A stretch of 64,000 nt of DNA from Tolumonas auensis DSM 9187 (GCF_000023065.1 NC_012691.1:2862594-2926593); one strand, 5' to 3'; numbered from the stretch's first letter, positions 37,580 to 49,063 are shown. The notes: generated by a model not told the origin, from the sequence alone. A program made the numbers and translations.

Positions 37580-39100
37580 GTGAGTTTAATCTGGTTAATA
37601 TTGTTACCGTTTATCGGCGGCTTCCTTTGCTGGCTGGTGGAATTTACCCACAAGGGAACCAACATTCCCCGCTGGATCGCACTGATCACTATGTCGTTGC
37701 AACTGCTGCTGGCGCTGAATCTGTGGCATGCCTACGATTATTCTCTGGTATTGCCGGGACAAGGCAGCTGGACGCTGGATTATCAGTTGCCGTGGATCCC
37801 GCGCTTTGGCATCTCGGTCCATCTGGCACTGGATGGTATTTCCCTGCTGATGGTCGCGCTGACCGGTCTGCTGGGGATTCTGGCAGTGGTCTGCTCCTGG
37901 AATGAAATTCAGGATCGTGTCGGTTTCTTCCACCTGAACCTGTTGTGGATCCTGGGTGGTGTGATCGGTGTGTTCCTGTCACTGGATCTGTTCCTGTTCT
38001 TCTTCTTCTGGGAAATGATGCTGGTGCCGATGTACTTCCTGATTGCCCTGTGGGGACACAGTGGTTCAGATGGCCGGACCCGGATCTACGCCGCCACCAA
38101 GTTTTTCCTCTACACCCAGGCCAGTGGTTTACTGATGCTGCTTTCTATTCTGGCATTGGTATTCATCCATTATCAGGCCACCGGTACATTCTCCTTTGAC
38201 TACACGGTATTACTGAATACCAGCATGAGCAGTGAAGTGGAATTTATGCTGATGCTCGGTTTCTTTATCGCCTTTGCGGTCAAGATGCCACTGGTGCCAC
38301 TGCACGGCTGGCTGCCGGATGCGCACTCGCAGGCGCCGACTGCCGGCTCGGTGGATCTGGCCGGGATCTTGCTGAAAACCGCGGCTTACGGTCTGCTGCG
38401 CTTTGGTATCCCGTTATTCCCGAACGCAGCAGCTGAATTTGCCCCTATCGCCATGAGCCTGGGTCTGATCGGGATCATCTACGGCGCGGTGCTGGCCTTC
38501 AGTCAGACCGACATCAAACGTCTGGTCGCCTACACCAGTGTCTCGCATATGGGCTTTGTAGTGATTGCGCTGTATGCCGGCACCTCGACCGCCATTCAGG
38601 GTGCCATTGTGCAGATGGTCGCGCATGGTCTGTCCGCTGCCGGATTGTTCATCATGTGCGGTCAGCTGTATGAACGTCTGCATACCCGCGACCTGCGGGA
38701 AATGGGCGGGCTCTGGCATCGTCTGCGCTACCTGCCGGGGGTGATGCTGTTCTTCTCGGTCGCCTCGCTGGGCTTGCCGGGTACCGGTAACTTTATCGGC
38801 GAGTTTATGATCCTGCTGGGCAGTTTCCCTTCGGTACCGGTTATTGTGACTATCGCCACCGTGGGGTTAGTGCTGGCTTCCGTGTATTCCCTGGTGATGC
38901 TGCAACGCGCCTGCTTCGGACAAGGCAAGGTCAATACCCCGCTGAAAGCACTCAGCGCCCGGGAATTCGCGATTCTGCTGTTGCTGGTTGCCTTGCTGAT
39001 CGGTCTCGGTATTTATCCACAGCCGGTGCTGGATGTCAGCGGGATGACCGGAACTTTGATGCACCCCGGCGATGCTGCCGTCATGACTGGTCAGCGCTAG
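37580..39100 (+). CDS. nuoM: NADH-quinone oxidoreductase subunit M
   Basis: NuoM is the second antiporter-like proton pump. The 506-residue protein has about fourteen membrane segments and motifs FFFFWEMMLVPMYFLIALWG, KMPLVPLHGWLPDAHSQAPT and YTSVSHMGFV. It starts with GTG preceded by AGGAGG at an eight-base distance, which is a strong ribosome-binding site. nuoN follows after nine bases. Confidence 0.96.
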   Translation: MSLIWLILLPFIGGFLCWLVEFTHKGTNIPRWIALITMSLQLLLALNLWHAYDYSLVLPGQGSWTLDYQLPWIPRFGISVHLALDGISLLMVALTGLLGILAVVCSWNEIQDRVGFFHLNLLWILGGVIGVFLSLDLFLFFFFWEMMLVPMYFLIALWGHSGSDGRTRIYAATKFFLYTQASGLLMLLSILALVFIHYQATGTFSFDYTVLLNTSMSSEVEFMLMLGFFIAFAVKMPLVPLHGWLPDAHSQAPTAGSVDLAGILLKTAAYGLLRFGIPLFPNAAAEFAPIAMSLGLIGIIYGAVLAFSQTDIKRLVAYTSVSHMGFVVIALYAGTSTAIQGAIVQMVAHGLSAAGLFIMCGQLYERLHTRDLREMGGLWHRLRYLPGVMLFFSVASLGLPGTGNFIGEFMILLGSFPSVPVIVTIATVGLVLASVYSLVMLQRACFGQGKVNTPLKALSAREFAILLLLVALLIGLGIYPQPVLDVSGMTGTLMHPGDAAVMTGQR

Positions 39101-39109
39101 GAGAAAAGT

Positions 39110-40579
39110 ATGTCGTTTAACTCTGTATTATTTATTGCTGAGCTGCCACTCCTGCTGACCGCACTCACCGCCATTGCTGTCATGTTATCGATTGCCTGGC
39201 AACGAAACCATAAGCAGGTGTTTTACATCACCGTAATTGGGCTGAACGCGGCATTATTCAGCTTACTTCCGGCCAGCAGTGCAACGCCGGTCACGGTAAC
39301 GCCACTGCTGATTGTTGACTCATACAGCGTGTTCTACTCGGCCCTGATCCTGATAGGTTCACTGGCCACCGTAACACTGGCGCGGGCCTGGCTGAAGAAA
39401 TTCCCCGATAACCGCGAAGAGTTCTACCTGCTGCTGTCACTGGCATCTACCGGTGCCATGGTCATGGCACAGGCGCATCATCTGGCGGCCATCTTTATCG
39501 GGGTAGAGCTGATGTCGCTGCCGCTGTTTGGTCTGGTCGGTTATGCCTTCCGGCAACGCCGTTCGCTGGAAGCGGCAGTTAAATACATGGTGTTATCTGC
39601 CAGCGCCACGGCATTTCTGCTGTTCGGTATTGCACTGATTTATGCGCAGGTCGGCAGTCTGGATATCGCAACCATCGGCGCGCAAATTTCCCGGCTGCCA
39701 CAGGCAGAAAGTGCCCATATCACCCTGCTGATTGTCGGGCTGGGCATGGTGGTGATTGGCTTTGGCTTCAAACTGTCGCTGGTGCCATTCCATCTGTGGA
39801 CACCGGATGTCTATCAGGGGGCACCTGCTCCGGTGACGACCTACCTCGCGACCGTCAGTAAAATTGCCGTCTTTGCGGTGCTGCTGCGCTTGTTCTACAC
39901 CATTCCGGCTACCGATTCTTTCTTCTACAGTCTGTTAGGCGGTCTGGCCTTTATTTCCATCATTATTGGTAACCTGTTGGCGTTGCTGCAAAGTAATCTG
40001 AAGCGGCTGCTCGGTTTTTCTTCCACCGCACATTTCGGTTATCTGCTGGTCGCCCTGATTGCCTGCCGTCTCGGCTCACTGTCTCAGGAAGCCGTGGCAC
40101 TGTATCTGGTGATGTATCTGCTGACCTCTGTCGGCAGCTTCGGCGTGGTCAGTCTGATGTCCAGCCCGTATCAGGAACGGGATGCTGATGAGCTGCCCGC
40201 TTATCGTGGTCTGTTCTGGCGCCGTCCGATCCTGACGTCCGCCATGACCATCATGTTCCTGTCGTTAGCGGGTATCCCTATGACGTTAGGTTTCATTGGC
40301 AAGTTTTACATACTGGCGGTCGGCATCCAGTTCCACCTCTGGTGGCTGACCGGTGCCGTGGTATTCGGCAGTGCCGTTGGTCTTTATTACTATCTGCGTG
40401 TGATCAGTATTCTCTATCTGAAGACGCCGGGCATGCCATCGCGTGATGCGACTAACGACTGGGCGCTGACCACCGGCGGCTTTATGGTTCTGACCTCGGC
40501 CATCCTGGTCGTGCTGCTGGGTATCTATCCGCAACCACTGCTCGATCTGCTGCCACTGGCACAATTAGCCACCCCTTAA
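39110..40579 (+). CDS. nuoN: NADH-quinone oxidoreductase subunit N
   Basis: NuoN is the third antiporter-like subunit, closest to NuoK. The 489-residue protein has about fourteen membrane segments and the motifs [37 protein letters not shown] and [22 protein letters not shown] before the ATG is the ribosome-binding site. It completes the nuoA-N set, in the same gene order as E. coli, and a strong terminator follows. Confidence 0.96.
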   Translation: MSFNSVLFIAELPLLLTALTAIAVMLSIAWQRNHKQVFYITVIGLNAALFSLLPASSATPVTVTPLLIVDSYSVFYSALILIGSLATVTLARAWLKKFPDNREEFYLLLSLASTGAMVMAQAHHLAAIFIGVELMSLPLFGLVGYAFRQRRSLEAAVKYMVLSASATAFLLFGIALIYAQVGSLDIATIGAQISRLPQAESAHITLLIVGLGMVVIGFGFKLSLVPFHLWTPDVYQGAPAPVTTYLATVSKIAVFAVLLRLFYTIPATDSFFYSLLGGLAFISIIIGNLLALLQSNLKRLLGFSSTAHFGYLLVALIACRLGSLSQEAVALYLVMYLLTSVGSFGVVSLMSSPYQERDADELPAYRGLFWRRPILTSAMTIMFLSLAGIPMTLGFIGKFYILAVGIQFHLWWLTGAVVFGSAVGLYYYLRVISILYLKTPGMPSRDATNDWALTTGGFMVLTSAILVVLLGIYPQPLLDLLPLAQLATP

Positions 40580-40590
40580 CCCTCCTCTCC

Positions 40591-40624
40591 GGCACATTTC
40601 CTGTGAAGTGTGCCAGTTTTTTAT
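40591..40624 (+). terminator. Terminator of the nuo operon
   Basis: GGCACATTTC pairs with GAAGTGTGCC (one G-U pair) around loop CTGT and is followed by AGTTTTTTATAC. It lies 11 bases past the nuoN stop. Confidence 0.9.
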
Positions 40625-40652
40625 ACATCCTCCCTGCCCGATTCATCTTATA

Positions 40653-40669
40653 TTGGTATTATTGATACC
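40653..40669. promoter_or_regulatory. Candidate operator upstream of the GntR gene
   Basis: TTGGTATTATTGATACC contains GGTAT / ATACC arms. Its reverse complement carries GGTATCAATA, the same decamer found upstream of the PTS permease gene at 45980-45989. It is probably the autoregulatory site of the adjacent GntR-type regulator. Confidence 0.45.
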
Positions 40670-40724
40670 GGTTACATAAAACCAGTACGCCCTGAACAAG
40701 CTGCGTTCATACGAAGGAATAACC

Positions 40725-41529
40725 GTGTTATATAAAAATATCGCCAAGAAACTACGGTTCCGCATCAACTCAGATGAGTTTGTCGTCGGAGATGTCCTGC
40801 CAACCGAGCGGCAACTGATGGAAGAGTATCAGGCCAGCCGTGTCTCAATCCGCAAGGCGATTGATGAACTGGTTACGCTGGATCTGATTGAAAAGAAACA
40901 AGGCAGCGGTACTTACATCAAGCAAAAAGAAGTTGTGCATCTGATGGATCAATTGCGAAGTGGTCTTGAAAGTTCACAAAAAATAGGACAAACCATCACC
41001 AGTGATGTTCTGGCATTTTCCATCATTTATCCGGATGATGAAATCGCTAACCGCTTAAAGATTAAAACCACTGATCGCGTTTATTACACCAAGCGTCTGC
41101 GTAAGCTCAATGAGCGACCACAAATCATTGAAGAGAGCTTTATGCCGGTGTCTCTGTTTCCGGAACTCACTATCCGGGTGCTGGAACATTCCAAGTTCGA
41201 ATACATTGAAGATAAGCTGGGACTGAAAATAGAAGGCAGTTATCAGGATATTCTCGCCGGTATTAGCCGATAAAGAAGAAGAAAAGCTACTCAATCTGCA
41301 AGGGCGTGAACCTGTTCTGCAAATTACCTCTCTTTCTAACTTTCAGGATGGCACCATTTTCGATTACAGCATCATGAAATTTAAAGCCAGTGAATACCTG
41401 CATGCCATGTATATACGCAGGGAAACACAGGGGCCAATCCTGTCACAGAAACAAGGATTAGTAACTGATCGCGAAGCCATCCCGCATGCGTCGGCAGAGG
41501 AAAACCTCAAGTTTTATCCCGTACAATAA
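40725..41529 (+). pseudogene. GntR/UTRA-family regulator, frameshifted
   Basis: The gene starts with GTG after AAGGAAT and encodes a winged helix-turn-helix of GntR type (residues about 3-68: PTERQLMEEYQASRVSIRKA, then EKKQGSGTYI). A UTRA effector domain begins next. At about 41258-41260 one extra G shifts the frame and a stop appears at 41273 after 182 residues. In the next frame the protein resumes as VLADKEEEKLLNLQGREPVL and ends in NLKFYPVQ at 41529. Removing one G restores DILAVLADKEEEK, a normal UTRA sequence of about 267 residues in total. UTRA regulators of this kind usually sense phosphorylated sugars, which suits the alpha-glucoside PTS genes nearby. It may be truly broken or a sequence error. 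Confidence 0.85.
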
Positions 41530-41562
41530 TCATTCCCTCATCATGAAAAGGAAACACAGAAG

Positions 41563-42720
41563 ATGAATAACTTCAGCTTTCGTAATCCCACCAAAATTCA
41601 TTTTGGCAAAGGACAGATCGCTAAAATCAAAGAAGAAATTCCGGCAGATGCCCGTGTACTGATTACCTATGGCGGTGGCAGTATCAAAAAAAATGGGGTT
41701 TTGGATCAGGTGCATGCTGCCTTACAAAACATCACTTTTTTTGAATTTGGTGGTATTGAACCAAATCCGCATTTTGAAACACTGATGAAAGCCGTTGAAC
41801 TGGTAAAACAAGAAAAAATCACCTATCTGCTGGCGGTCGGCGGTGGTTCAGTCGTTGACGGCACCAAGTTCATCGCTGCGGCGGCTGAATATCAAAATGA
41901 CCCACTGGAACTGCTGCCGACCAAAGGTGCTCACATCCGTAAGGCACTACCGCTGGGCTGTGTACTGACCTTACCGGCTACCGGCTCTGAAATGAATGGC
42001 AATGCCGTGATCACCCGCTGGGAAACCAAAGATAAGATCGGCATTTTTTCTGACCTGATCCGCCCGGCTTTCTCCGTTCTTGATCCGGAAACCACCTACA
42101 GCCTGCCAGATCGTCAGACCGGTAACGGCGTAGTCGATGCCATTGTGCATATCGTCGAACAGTACATGACCTATCCGGTGAATGGCAAAGTACAGGATCG
42201 CTATGCAGAAAGCCTGCTGCAAATCCTGATGGAAGACGGCCCACAGGCACTGAAAGATCCGACGAACTATGATGTGCGCGCCAATATCATGTGGGCTGCC
42301 ACTCAGGCACTGAACGGAACACTCAGCCTGGGCGTGCCAGGTGACTGGTCAATTCATGCCATTGGTCATCAGATCACCGCACTGTATGGTCTGGATCACG
42401 CACAAACGCTGGCTATCGTGTTACCAGCAATCTGGAGTTACAAGAAAGAGCAGAAGAAAGCCAAACTGCTGCAATATGCCAGCCGTGTGTTAGGCATAAC
42501 TGCAGGCGATGACGATCAGCGTGCCACTCTGGCGATTGAGAAAACCCGTGAGTTCTTTGAGCTGATGGGCGTTCCGACCCGTCTCTCAGACTATGGTCTG
42601 GATGAAACCGTCATCCCTGCCGTTGTTGCGAAGTTAAAACAACACGGCCGGCTGAAATTGGGTGAGCATGGCGATATTACCCCGGATGATGTCGCTCAAT
42701 TGCTGAAACTGGCGCTGTAA
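41563..42720 (+). CDS. yqhD: NADPH-dependent aldehyde reductase, YqhD family (iron-type alcohol dehydrogenase fold)
   Basis: YqhD-type enzymes reduce aldehydes, including short-chain and lipid-peroxidation products, to alcohols with NADPH. The 385-residue protein aligns over its full length with E. coli YqhD: MNNFSFRNPTKIHFGKG, LLAVGGGSVVDGTKFIAAA and LPATGSEMNGNAVI. Metal ligands equivalent to those of YqhD are D192, H196, H265 and H279. GGGS (from about residue 39 and 94) marks the nucleotide site. It starts 33 bases after the GntR gene and could be cotranscribed with it. A link to sugar fermentation is possible but unproven. Confidence 0.9.
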   Translation: MNNFSFRNPTKIHFGKGQIAKIKEEIPADARVLITYGGGSIKKNGVLDQVHAALQNITFFEFGGIEPNPHFETLMKAVELVKQEKITYLLAVGGGSVVDGTKFIAAAAEYQNDPLELLPTKGAHIRKALPLGCVLTLPATGSEMNGNAVITRWETKDKIGIFSDLIRPAFSVLDPETTYSLPDRQTGNGVVDAIVHIVEQYMTYPVNGKVQDRYAESLLQILMEDGPQALKDPTNYDVRANIMWAATQALNGTLSLGVPGDWSIHAIGHQITALYGLDHAQTLAIVLPAIWSYKKEQKKAKLLQYASRVLGITAGDDDQRATLAIEKTREFFELMGVPTRLSDYGLDETVIPAVVAKLKQHGRLKLGEHGDITPDDVAQLLKLAL

Positions 42721-42732
42721 TTAGACGCAAAA

Positions 42733-42752
42733 ATGCCACCCGAAGGTGGCAT
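42733..42752 (-). terminator. Terminator of the alpha-glucoside operon (and converging yqhD)
   Basis: ATGCCACC / GGTGGCAT with loop CGAA is followed by TTTTTGCG on the minus strand. It therefore terminates the minus-strand GH4 operon; on the plus strand there is no T-run. Confidence 0.75.
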
Positions 42753-42790
42753 AACGTAACCCCAAGAACAACTCACCCTCACACTCTGTT

Positions 42791-42823
42791 TCAGCAGGCT
42801 TCACCCCAAGCAGAGCCTGCTGA
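42791..42823 (-). other. Hairpin just past the GH4 gene
   Basis: TCAGCAGGCT and AGCCTGCTGA form a perfect 10-bp stem around a 13-base loop, nine bases past the minus-strand stop codon. No T-run follows, so it more likely protects the mRNA 3' end than terminates. Confidence 0.5.
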
Positions 42824-42831
42824 TACAGAAA

Positions 42832-44172
<1,341 letters not shown>

Positions 44173-44227
44173 CTACGACTAATTAATTATTTAACTATTA
44201 AGGATTTAACTATTACCGATTTAATCA

Positions 44228-45811
44228 TTAAGCGTTTTTCATCAGGTTTTCCATGCTGTCGCGAACCTGCGGCACCGACAAACCGATAATTACCTGTATT
44301 GCATCTTTATTTCTGACCACACCATGCGCACCGATTTGACGGAAGGCTGCATCACTCATTACCTGTTTTTCATCTTTAACACTGATACGTAAGCGGGTCG
44401 CACAGTTATTTACTTCCGCAATATTTTCACTGCCACCTAATGCTTCCAGTAATTGCAGTGCCTGATCATCAAACTGACTACCTTTATTATCTTCACCCTG
44501 AGCACCCTGACGGTTTTTATAATCCGCCTTGGTGAATAATTTAATATCTTCAGCTTCTGCTTCACGGCCTGGTGTTTTCACATCAAAGCGGACAATCAGA
44601 TATTTAAAGACGAAGAAGTAAATAACGGTGAATACACAGCCAATCATGATTTGCATCACAACGTTCATGGCATGGTTGTGGAACATCGGCAGCCAGTTTT
44701 GCACCATGATTTCCAGTAAACCACCACCCATGTTGCCAACGATGCCATTCATATACATCACCGCCGCCATGGTTGCCGCCAGTACCGCATGGATGGCAAA
44801 CAGGAACGGAGCAACGAACAGGAAGGTAAACTCCAGCGGTTCAGTAATACCCACCAGCACAGCAGTCAGCACGGCAGGGATCAGCAGACCCGCTACTTTC
44901 TTCTTGTTCTCTGGTTTGGCGGTCATGTACATCGCACCGGCAATACCAATGGCACCAAATATTTTCGAGTTACCGTGCAGAGCGAAAGCACCTTGCGGGA
45001 ACAGCTCGATCAGCGGTTGGCTGGAGTTACTGAATTCCGCGATATGCTGGATCCAGTAAGCCTGAATACCGCCTTCCACCACTGCCGGGCCAAGCACGAA
45101 CGGACCGTAGATAAAATGATGCAGACCAGTCGGGATCAGAATGCGTTCCAGGAAAGTGTAGATCCAGACGCCCAGTGCCCCGGCCTGACTCAGAAACTCC
45201 TGCAGTGAAGCAATCCCACCCTGCACTTTAGGCCATACCAGTGCGGTTAAAAATGCCAGCGGCAGCATCGCAATGAAACCAATAATGGTAACGAAAGCAG
45301 TGCCCTGAAAAATACCCAGATAATCCGGCAGTTTTTTATCAAAATAGCGGTTATGGACATACGTCATAATAGCCGCAATAAAGATAGAGCCAATAATACT
45401 GGTATCTAATGTTTTAATACCGGCAATATTAGTTAACCCGCTGACACCACCAATCGGCTGATTAAAATCAACACCAAAATCAGCACCCCAGGTCGTTAAT
45501 ATGGCAGCGATAAAATAATTAAAAGTCAGATAGGAAACTATTACCGCCAAACAAGCCCGGGCCGGCGCTGTTTTCGCTAAACCTATCGGCAGACCAATTG
45601 CAAAAATAATTGGCATATTACGGAATACAGTCCAGCTACCTTCCTGAATAATCATCCAGAGTTTAAACCAGACCGTATCAGAATTTGCAATGGAACCCAC
45701 TAACTGCGGGTTGGTTAATAATATCGATATACCAGCAACTATTCCCGCAAACGGGAATAACAATACGGGGGTAAACATCGCGCCGCCGAATCGTTGTAAT
45801 AACTTTAACAT
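44228..45811 (-). CDS. PTS alpha-glucoside-specific EIICB permease
   Basis: This permease imports and phosphorylates alpha-glucosides such as maltose or sucrose isomers. The EIIC domain (about 1-420) has roughly ten membrane segments with phrases PTGLHHFIYGPF and GITEPLEFTFLFVAP, typical of the glucose family. An acidic linker follows, and then the EIIB domain (about 445-527) with its phosphorylated cysteine C470 in NNCATRLR. There is no EIIA domain, so EIIA-Glc (Crr) encoded elsewhere should supply the phosphoryl group. It resembles AglA of Klebsiella and GlvC/MalB. The start has GAGGAGCGACACCC upstream. It is the first gene of a two-gene operon with the GH4 hydrolase. Confidence 0.93.
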   Translation of the reverse strand: MLKLLQRFGGAMFTPVLLFPFAGIVAGISILLTNPQLVGSIANSDTVWFKLWMIIQEGSWTVFRNMPIIFAIGLPIGLAKTAPARACLAVIVSYLTFNYFIAAILTTWGADFGVDFNQPIGGVSGLTNIAGIKTLDTSIIGSIFIAAIMTYVHNRYFDKKLPDYLGIFQGTAFVTIIGFIAMLPLAFLTALVWPKVQGGIASLQEFLSQAGALGVWIYTFLERILIPTGLHHFIYGPFVLGPAVVEGGIQAYWIQHIAEFSNSSQPLIELFPQGAFALHGNSKIFGAIGIAGAMYMTAKPENKKKVAGLLIPAVLTAVLVGITEPLEFTFLFVAPFLFAIHAVLAATMAAVMYMNGIVGNMGGGLLEIMVQNWLPMFHNHAMNVVMQIMIGCVFTVIYFFVFKYLIVRFDVKTPGREAEAEDIKLFTKADYKNRQGAQGEDNKGSQFDDQALQLLEALGGSENIAEVNNCATRLRISVKDEKQVMSDAAFRQIGAHGVVRNKDAIQVIIGLSVPQVRDSMENLMKNA

Positions 45812-45918
45812 GGGTGTCGCTCCTCAGTTTCCAGCCTCAGTGACGTGGATCGTCATCTCCATCGACATATTCTTTTTTATGCAGCTGAAATTTTTCGTTT
45901 CAGTTGTGATGTTGTGCA

Positions 45919-45929
45919 GTATCAATATA
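45919..45929. promoter_or_regulatory. Candidate GntR-type operator, proximal copy
   Basis: GTATCAATATA occurs here and again at 45981-45991, exactly 62 bases apart (about six helical turns). It lies about 110 bases upstream of the PTS permease start. Confidence 0.4.
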
Positions 45930-45950
45930 GAACCTATGGGAATATAAAAA

Positions 45951-45966
45951 AGCGACAAAGATCACA
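45951..45966. promoter_or_regulatory. Possible CRP site upstream of the PTS permease gene
   Basis: On the minus strand TGTGATCTTTGTCGCT keeps a perfect TGTGA half and three of five bases of the other half. It sits between the two candidate GntR-type operators, in a good place to activate the operon. Confidence 0.45.
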
Positions 45967-45976
45967 AAGGTATCTT

Positions 45977-46006
45977 ATTGGTATCAATATAAATCTAATT
46001 GGTATT
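45977..46006. promoter_or_regulatory. Candidate GntR-type operators, distal cluster
   Basis: ATTGGTATCAATAT (45977-45990), which contains an ATTG / CAAT inverted repeat, is followed by ATTGGTATT (45998-46006). The decamer GGTATCAATA is shared with the region upstream of the frameshifted GntR gene. Confidence 0.5.
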
Positions 46007-46121
46007 TTATTAATGAAAATAAAAAGACAAATTAAGATGAACAGCAGAGGATATAAGCAAAGGAGAGAACCGATAAACAGGCGGGAAATAAAACAGGCAG
46101 GAGAACCTGCCTGTCAGTAAC

Positions 46122-47627
46122 TCAGATGTCAGCTTCCTCAATTGAGGTTGGCCAGCCCATCGCAGTCTGACGTTCTGCTTCCAGCTGTAATTCCGATGCC
46201 CGCAGATAATGCTCATTCATCCAGCCCAGAGGCAGACGAAGCATCAGCTGTTCATCATTGGCTTCCAGAACAAAACGCGGGACAGAACCTTCAGTCCGGC
46301 GCATACAGAGAATAATGGCAAATCGCAGCAGACGGGCTAAGCGGCAGGCCTGACGCAAAGAAACTGCATTCTGCTTTTCCAGCACGTCCAGTTTAAAGCT
46401 GTCACGCTGGTTATATACCAGTGCTGACAGCAACTGTTTCTGTGCCGGCGTAAAGCCTGGCATATCAATATTATCAATGATATAAGCAGCATGCTGTGGT
46501 GCTTTCTTATATTCAATACACAACCCGAGTTCGTGCAGCATGGCCGCCCAGCGCAGCATCGGACGCCCGTACTGCTCACTCAGTTGCCACTCTTTCTGCA
46601 CCTGCTGGAATGCATATAATGCCGCATCCCGCACCCGTTCAGCCTGAATACGATCCATCTGATAACGGGTGATCAGGCTATCCGCAGCGCGTTCGCGGAC
46701 ATCACAGCTACGGTTTTTACCAACCATGCCGTAAATCAGCCCTTCACGCAGCGCACCACCTGCCAGTGTCATGTTTTCGATATGCAGCGTCTCAAAGATC
46801 GCAATCAGGATCGCCAGTCCGGACGGAAAGACACTCAGCCGTTCCGGCATCAGCCCTTGCAACACCAGCATATCCAGATGCCCGCAGATGATCGTTTGCG
46901 CTTTCAGCTCATACAGCTTGGCCAGTGTCACCCGTTCGCTGCGTCCCTGTGCAATCATGATCTCCTGCAATGCCTGCACCGTACCGGATGCACCGACACA
47001 ACTCAGCCAGCCCAGCTCCCGGTATCCCGGCGCAACATCCTGCAAAACCGCCTTGGCTGCATCAATAGCCGCAGTGAAATTAGCCTCGTTCAGCAGACCA
47101 TCCGCAAAATAGCGTTTGATCCAAATAACACAGCCCATATGCAGACTGTTCAGCAGCTTGGCTTCATTACTTTCACCAATCACCAGCTCCGTACTGGCGC
47201 CACCGATATCGATCACCAGACGATTACCTTCACCACTGGATGTCCAGGACACCCCCTGGTAAATGGTACGGGCTTCATCTTCGCCGGAAATGATCTCGAT
47301 TTTATGTCCCAACACCTGTTCAGCGATGAGCAGGAATGAATCAACGTTACGTGCCAGACGCAAAGTCGCCGTCCCCACCACCCGGATATTTTCCCGTGGC
47401 ACATCCTGCAACTGTTCAGCGAACAAACGCAGACAGTCCCAGCCCCGCGCCATCGCTTCCAGGCTCAGATTGTGTTCGGTATCCAGTCCGGCAGCCAGAC
47501 GAACCTTGCGTTTAACCTTGGCAACGGTACGGATGGCACCTGCCACTTCCCGTACCATCAGCATGTGAAAACTATTCGAGCCAAGATCAATTGCGGCATA
47601 TAACGGAGATTGATCCAAAAGAGACAT
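46122..47627 (-). CDS. gppA: Guanosine pentaphosphatase / exopolyphosphatase family protein GppA
   Basis: GppA converts pppGpp to ppGpp and can also remove phosphate from polyphosphate ends. The 501-residue protein has the Ppx/GppA actin-like fold: phosphate-1 motif AAIDLGSNSFHMLMV near the N-terminus, VIDIGGASTELVIG in the second subdomain, and an HD-type C-terminal domain. Its place immediately downstream of rhlB, seven bases past its stop, is the conserved gppA location in gammaproteobacteria and favours GppA over Ppx. The start at 47627 was chosen because the longer frame would run into rhlB. Confidence 0.9.
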   Translation of the reverse strand: MSLLDQSPLYAAIDLGSNSFHMLMVREVAGAIRTVAKVKRKVRLAAGLDTEHNLSLEAMARGWDCLRLFAEQLQDVPRENIRVVGTATLRLARNVDSFLLIAEQVLGHKIEIISGEDEARTIYQGVSWTSSGEGNRLVIDIGGASTELVIGESNEAKLLNSLHMGCVIWIKRYFADGLLNEANFTAAIDAAKAVLQDVAPGYRELGWLSCVGASGTVQALQEIMIAQGRSERVTLAKLYELKAQTIICGHLDMLVLQGLMPERLSVFPSGLAILIAIFETLHIENMTLAGGALREGLIYGMVGKNRSCDVRERAADSLITRYQMDRIQAERVRDAALYAFQQVQKEWQLSEQYGRPMLRWAAMLHELGLCIEYKKAPQHAAYIIDNIDMPGFTPAQKQLLSALVYNQRDSFKLDVLEKQNAVSLRQACRLARLLRFAIILCMRRTEGSVPRFVLEANDEQLMLRLPLGWMNEHYLRASELQLEAERQTAMGWPTSIEEADI

Positions 47628-47634
47628 CCTGTCG

Positions 47635-48912
47635 TTAAGATTTATTACCCGGACGGCGACGGCCTGTCGATTGGCGATCACGCATATTACGGTTTACCGG
47701 CAGACGATGACGGACCACGCGTTTTGGCGCTGTCACATCATCCAGCAATGCACTTGGATCATACTTGCTGACCGGAATCGGATGATGCGTATATTCTTCG
47801 ATTTCAGGCAGGTTGAACGCGTAATCTTCGCAAGCGAAGCTGATTGCATGTCCGCTACGGCCAGCACGACCAGTACGGCCGATACGATGCACATAATCTT
47901 CCGCGTCATCCGGTAAATCATAGTTAAACACATGACTTACATCCGGAATGTGCAGACCACGAGCCGCCACATCAGTCGCCACCAGCACATCCAGCAGACC
48001 GGCAGTAAAATCTTCCAGGATCTTCAGACGTTTCTTCTGTGGCACATCACCGGTCAGCAGACCGACACGATGGCCATCCGCCTGCAACCAGGCATGCACA
48101 TCTTCACAACCGTGTTTGGTATTGGCGAAGATGATCGCTTTTTCCGGCCAGTCTTCTTCCATCAGCGTCAGTAACAGCAGCATCTTGTCTTCGTTAGAAG
48201 GATAGAACAGCTCTTCCTTGATGCGCTGACCGGTCATTTGTTCCGGTTCGATCTGGATATGCTGCGGCTCATTCATGTGTTCATAAGCCAACTCCTGCAC
48301 ACGCAGTGACAAGGTGGCAGAGAACAGCATGTTCAGACGTTGCGCTGGCGGCGGCATCCGACGGAACAGAAAACGGATGTCCTTGATAAAGCCCAGATCG
48401 AACATACGATCCGCTTCATCCAGCACAACAACCTGAATGGCACCCAGGTCAATAATGCCCTGTTTCAGATAATCGATAATACGGCCAGTGGTTCCGATCA
48501 GCAGATCAACACCTTCCTGCAATACGGCCAGCTGCTTATCGTAGCCATCACCACCGTAAGCCAGCCCCATCTTAAAGCCACAGCTTTCAGACATCGGAAC
48601 CGCATCGTTATAAATCTGTACGGCCAGTTCACGGGTTGGCGCCATGATCAGCACACGCGGCTGATTCTGACGACGTTCAGCACTTGCTGAATGAGTCAGT
48701 AAATAGTTGAATGTACCGGCAAGAAACGCGATCGTTTTGCCGGTACCGGTCTGTGCCTGGCCCGCAATGTTTTTCCCGGTCAGCAGCAGAGGTATAGTTT
48801 CCGCCTGAATAGGCGTGCAATTATGAAAGCCTTTAGCTTCCACGCCGGCCAGAACTTGTGGTTCCAGTCCGAGTTCAGCGAATGTGATCTCTGTAAGATG
48901 TGTTTTGCTCAT
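47635..48912 (-). CDS. rhlB: ATP-dependent RNA helicase RhlB
   Basis: RhlB is the DEAD-box helicase of the RNA degradosome; it unwinds structured RNA for RNase E and PNPase. All helicase motifs are clear: AQTGTGKT (motif I), PTRELA (Ia), DEAD (II), SAT (III) and [13 protein letters not shown] (VI). The C-terminal tail is short and rich in Arg, as in E. coli RhlB. The ATG at 48912 gives 425 residues and the N-terminus MSKTHLTE, identical to E. coli. It diverges from trxA. Confidence 0.96.
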
Positions 48913-49021
48913 GGGCAATATGCTTATTGAATTAGACTTGCAATAATAAACAGTATCCTTTAATTAGGGTAACTGTTTGGCTTTTATTTCTTGATCCCTT
49001 TAATTTGCATCTTCGTACCCC

Positions 49022-49027
49022 TATATT
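49022..49027 (+). promoter_or_regulatory. Likely -10 box of trxA
   Basis: TATATT lies 37 bases upstream of trxA with a weak TTTAAT 17 bases before it. The match is modest. Confidence 0.35.
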
Positions 49028-49063
49028 GTTTAGAGCAAACGAATTGCAAATGTGGAGTAAAAA

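Larger units (their letters stand above)
45812..46121. other. Control region upstream of the PTS permease gene
   Basis: The 310-base gap holds repeated GGTAT-type sites, a CRP-like site and a TATATT hexamer (minus strand) that may be the -10 box. The part nearest gppA (46020-46121) is plain purine-rich sequence in which I see nothing definite. Confidence 0.5.

Noticed and set aside
41240-41275. Programmed frameshift in the GntR gene
   Set aside because: There is no slippery heptamer or following pseudoknot at the site, and such regulators are not known to use frameshifting; an extra base is simpler.
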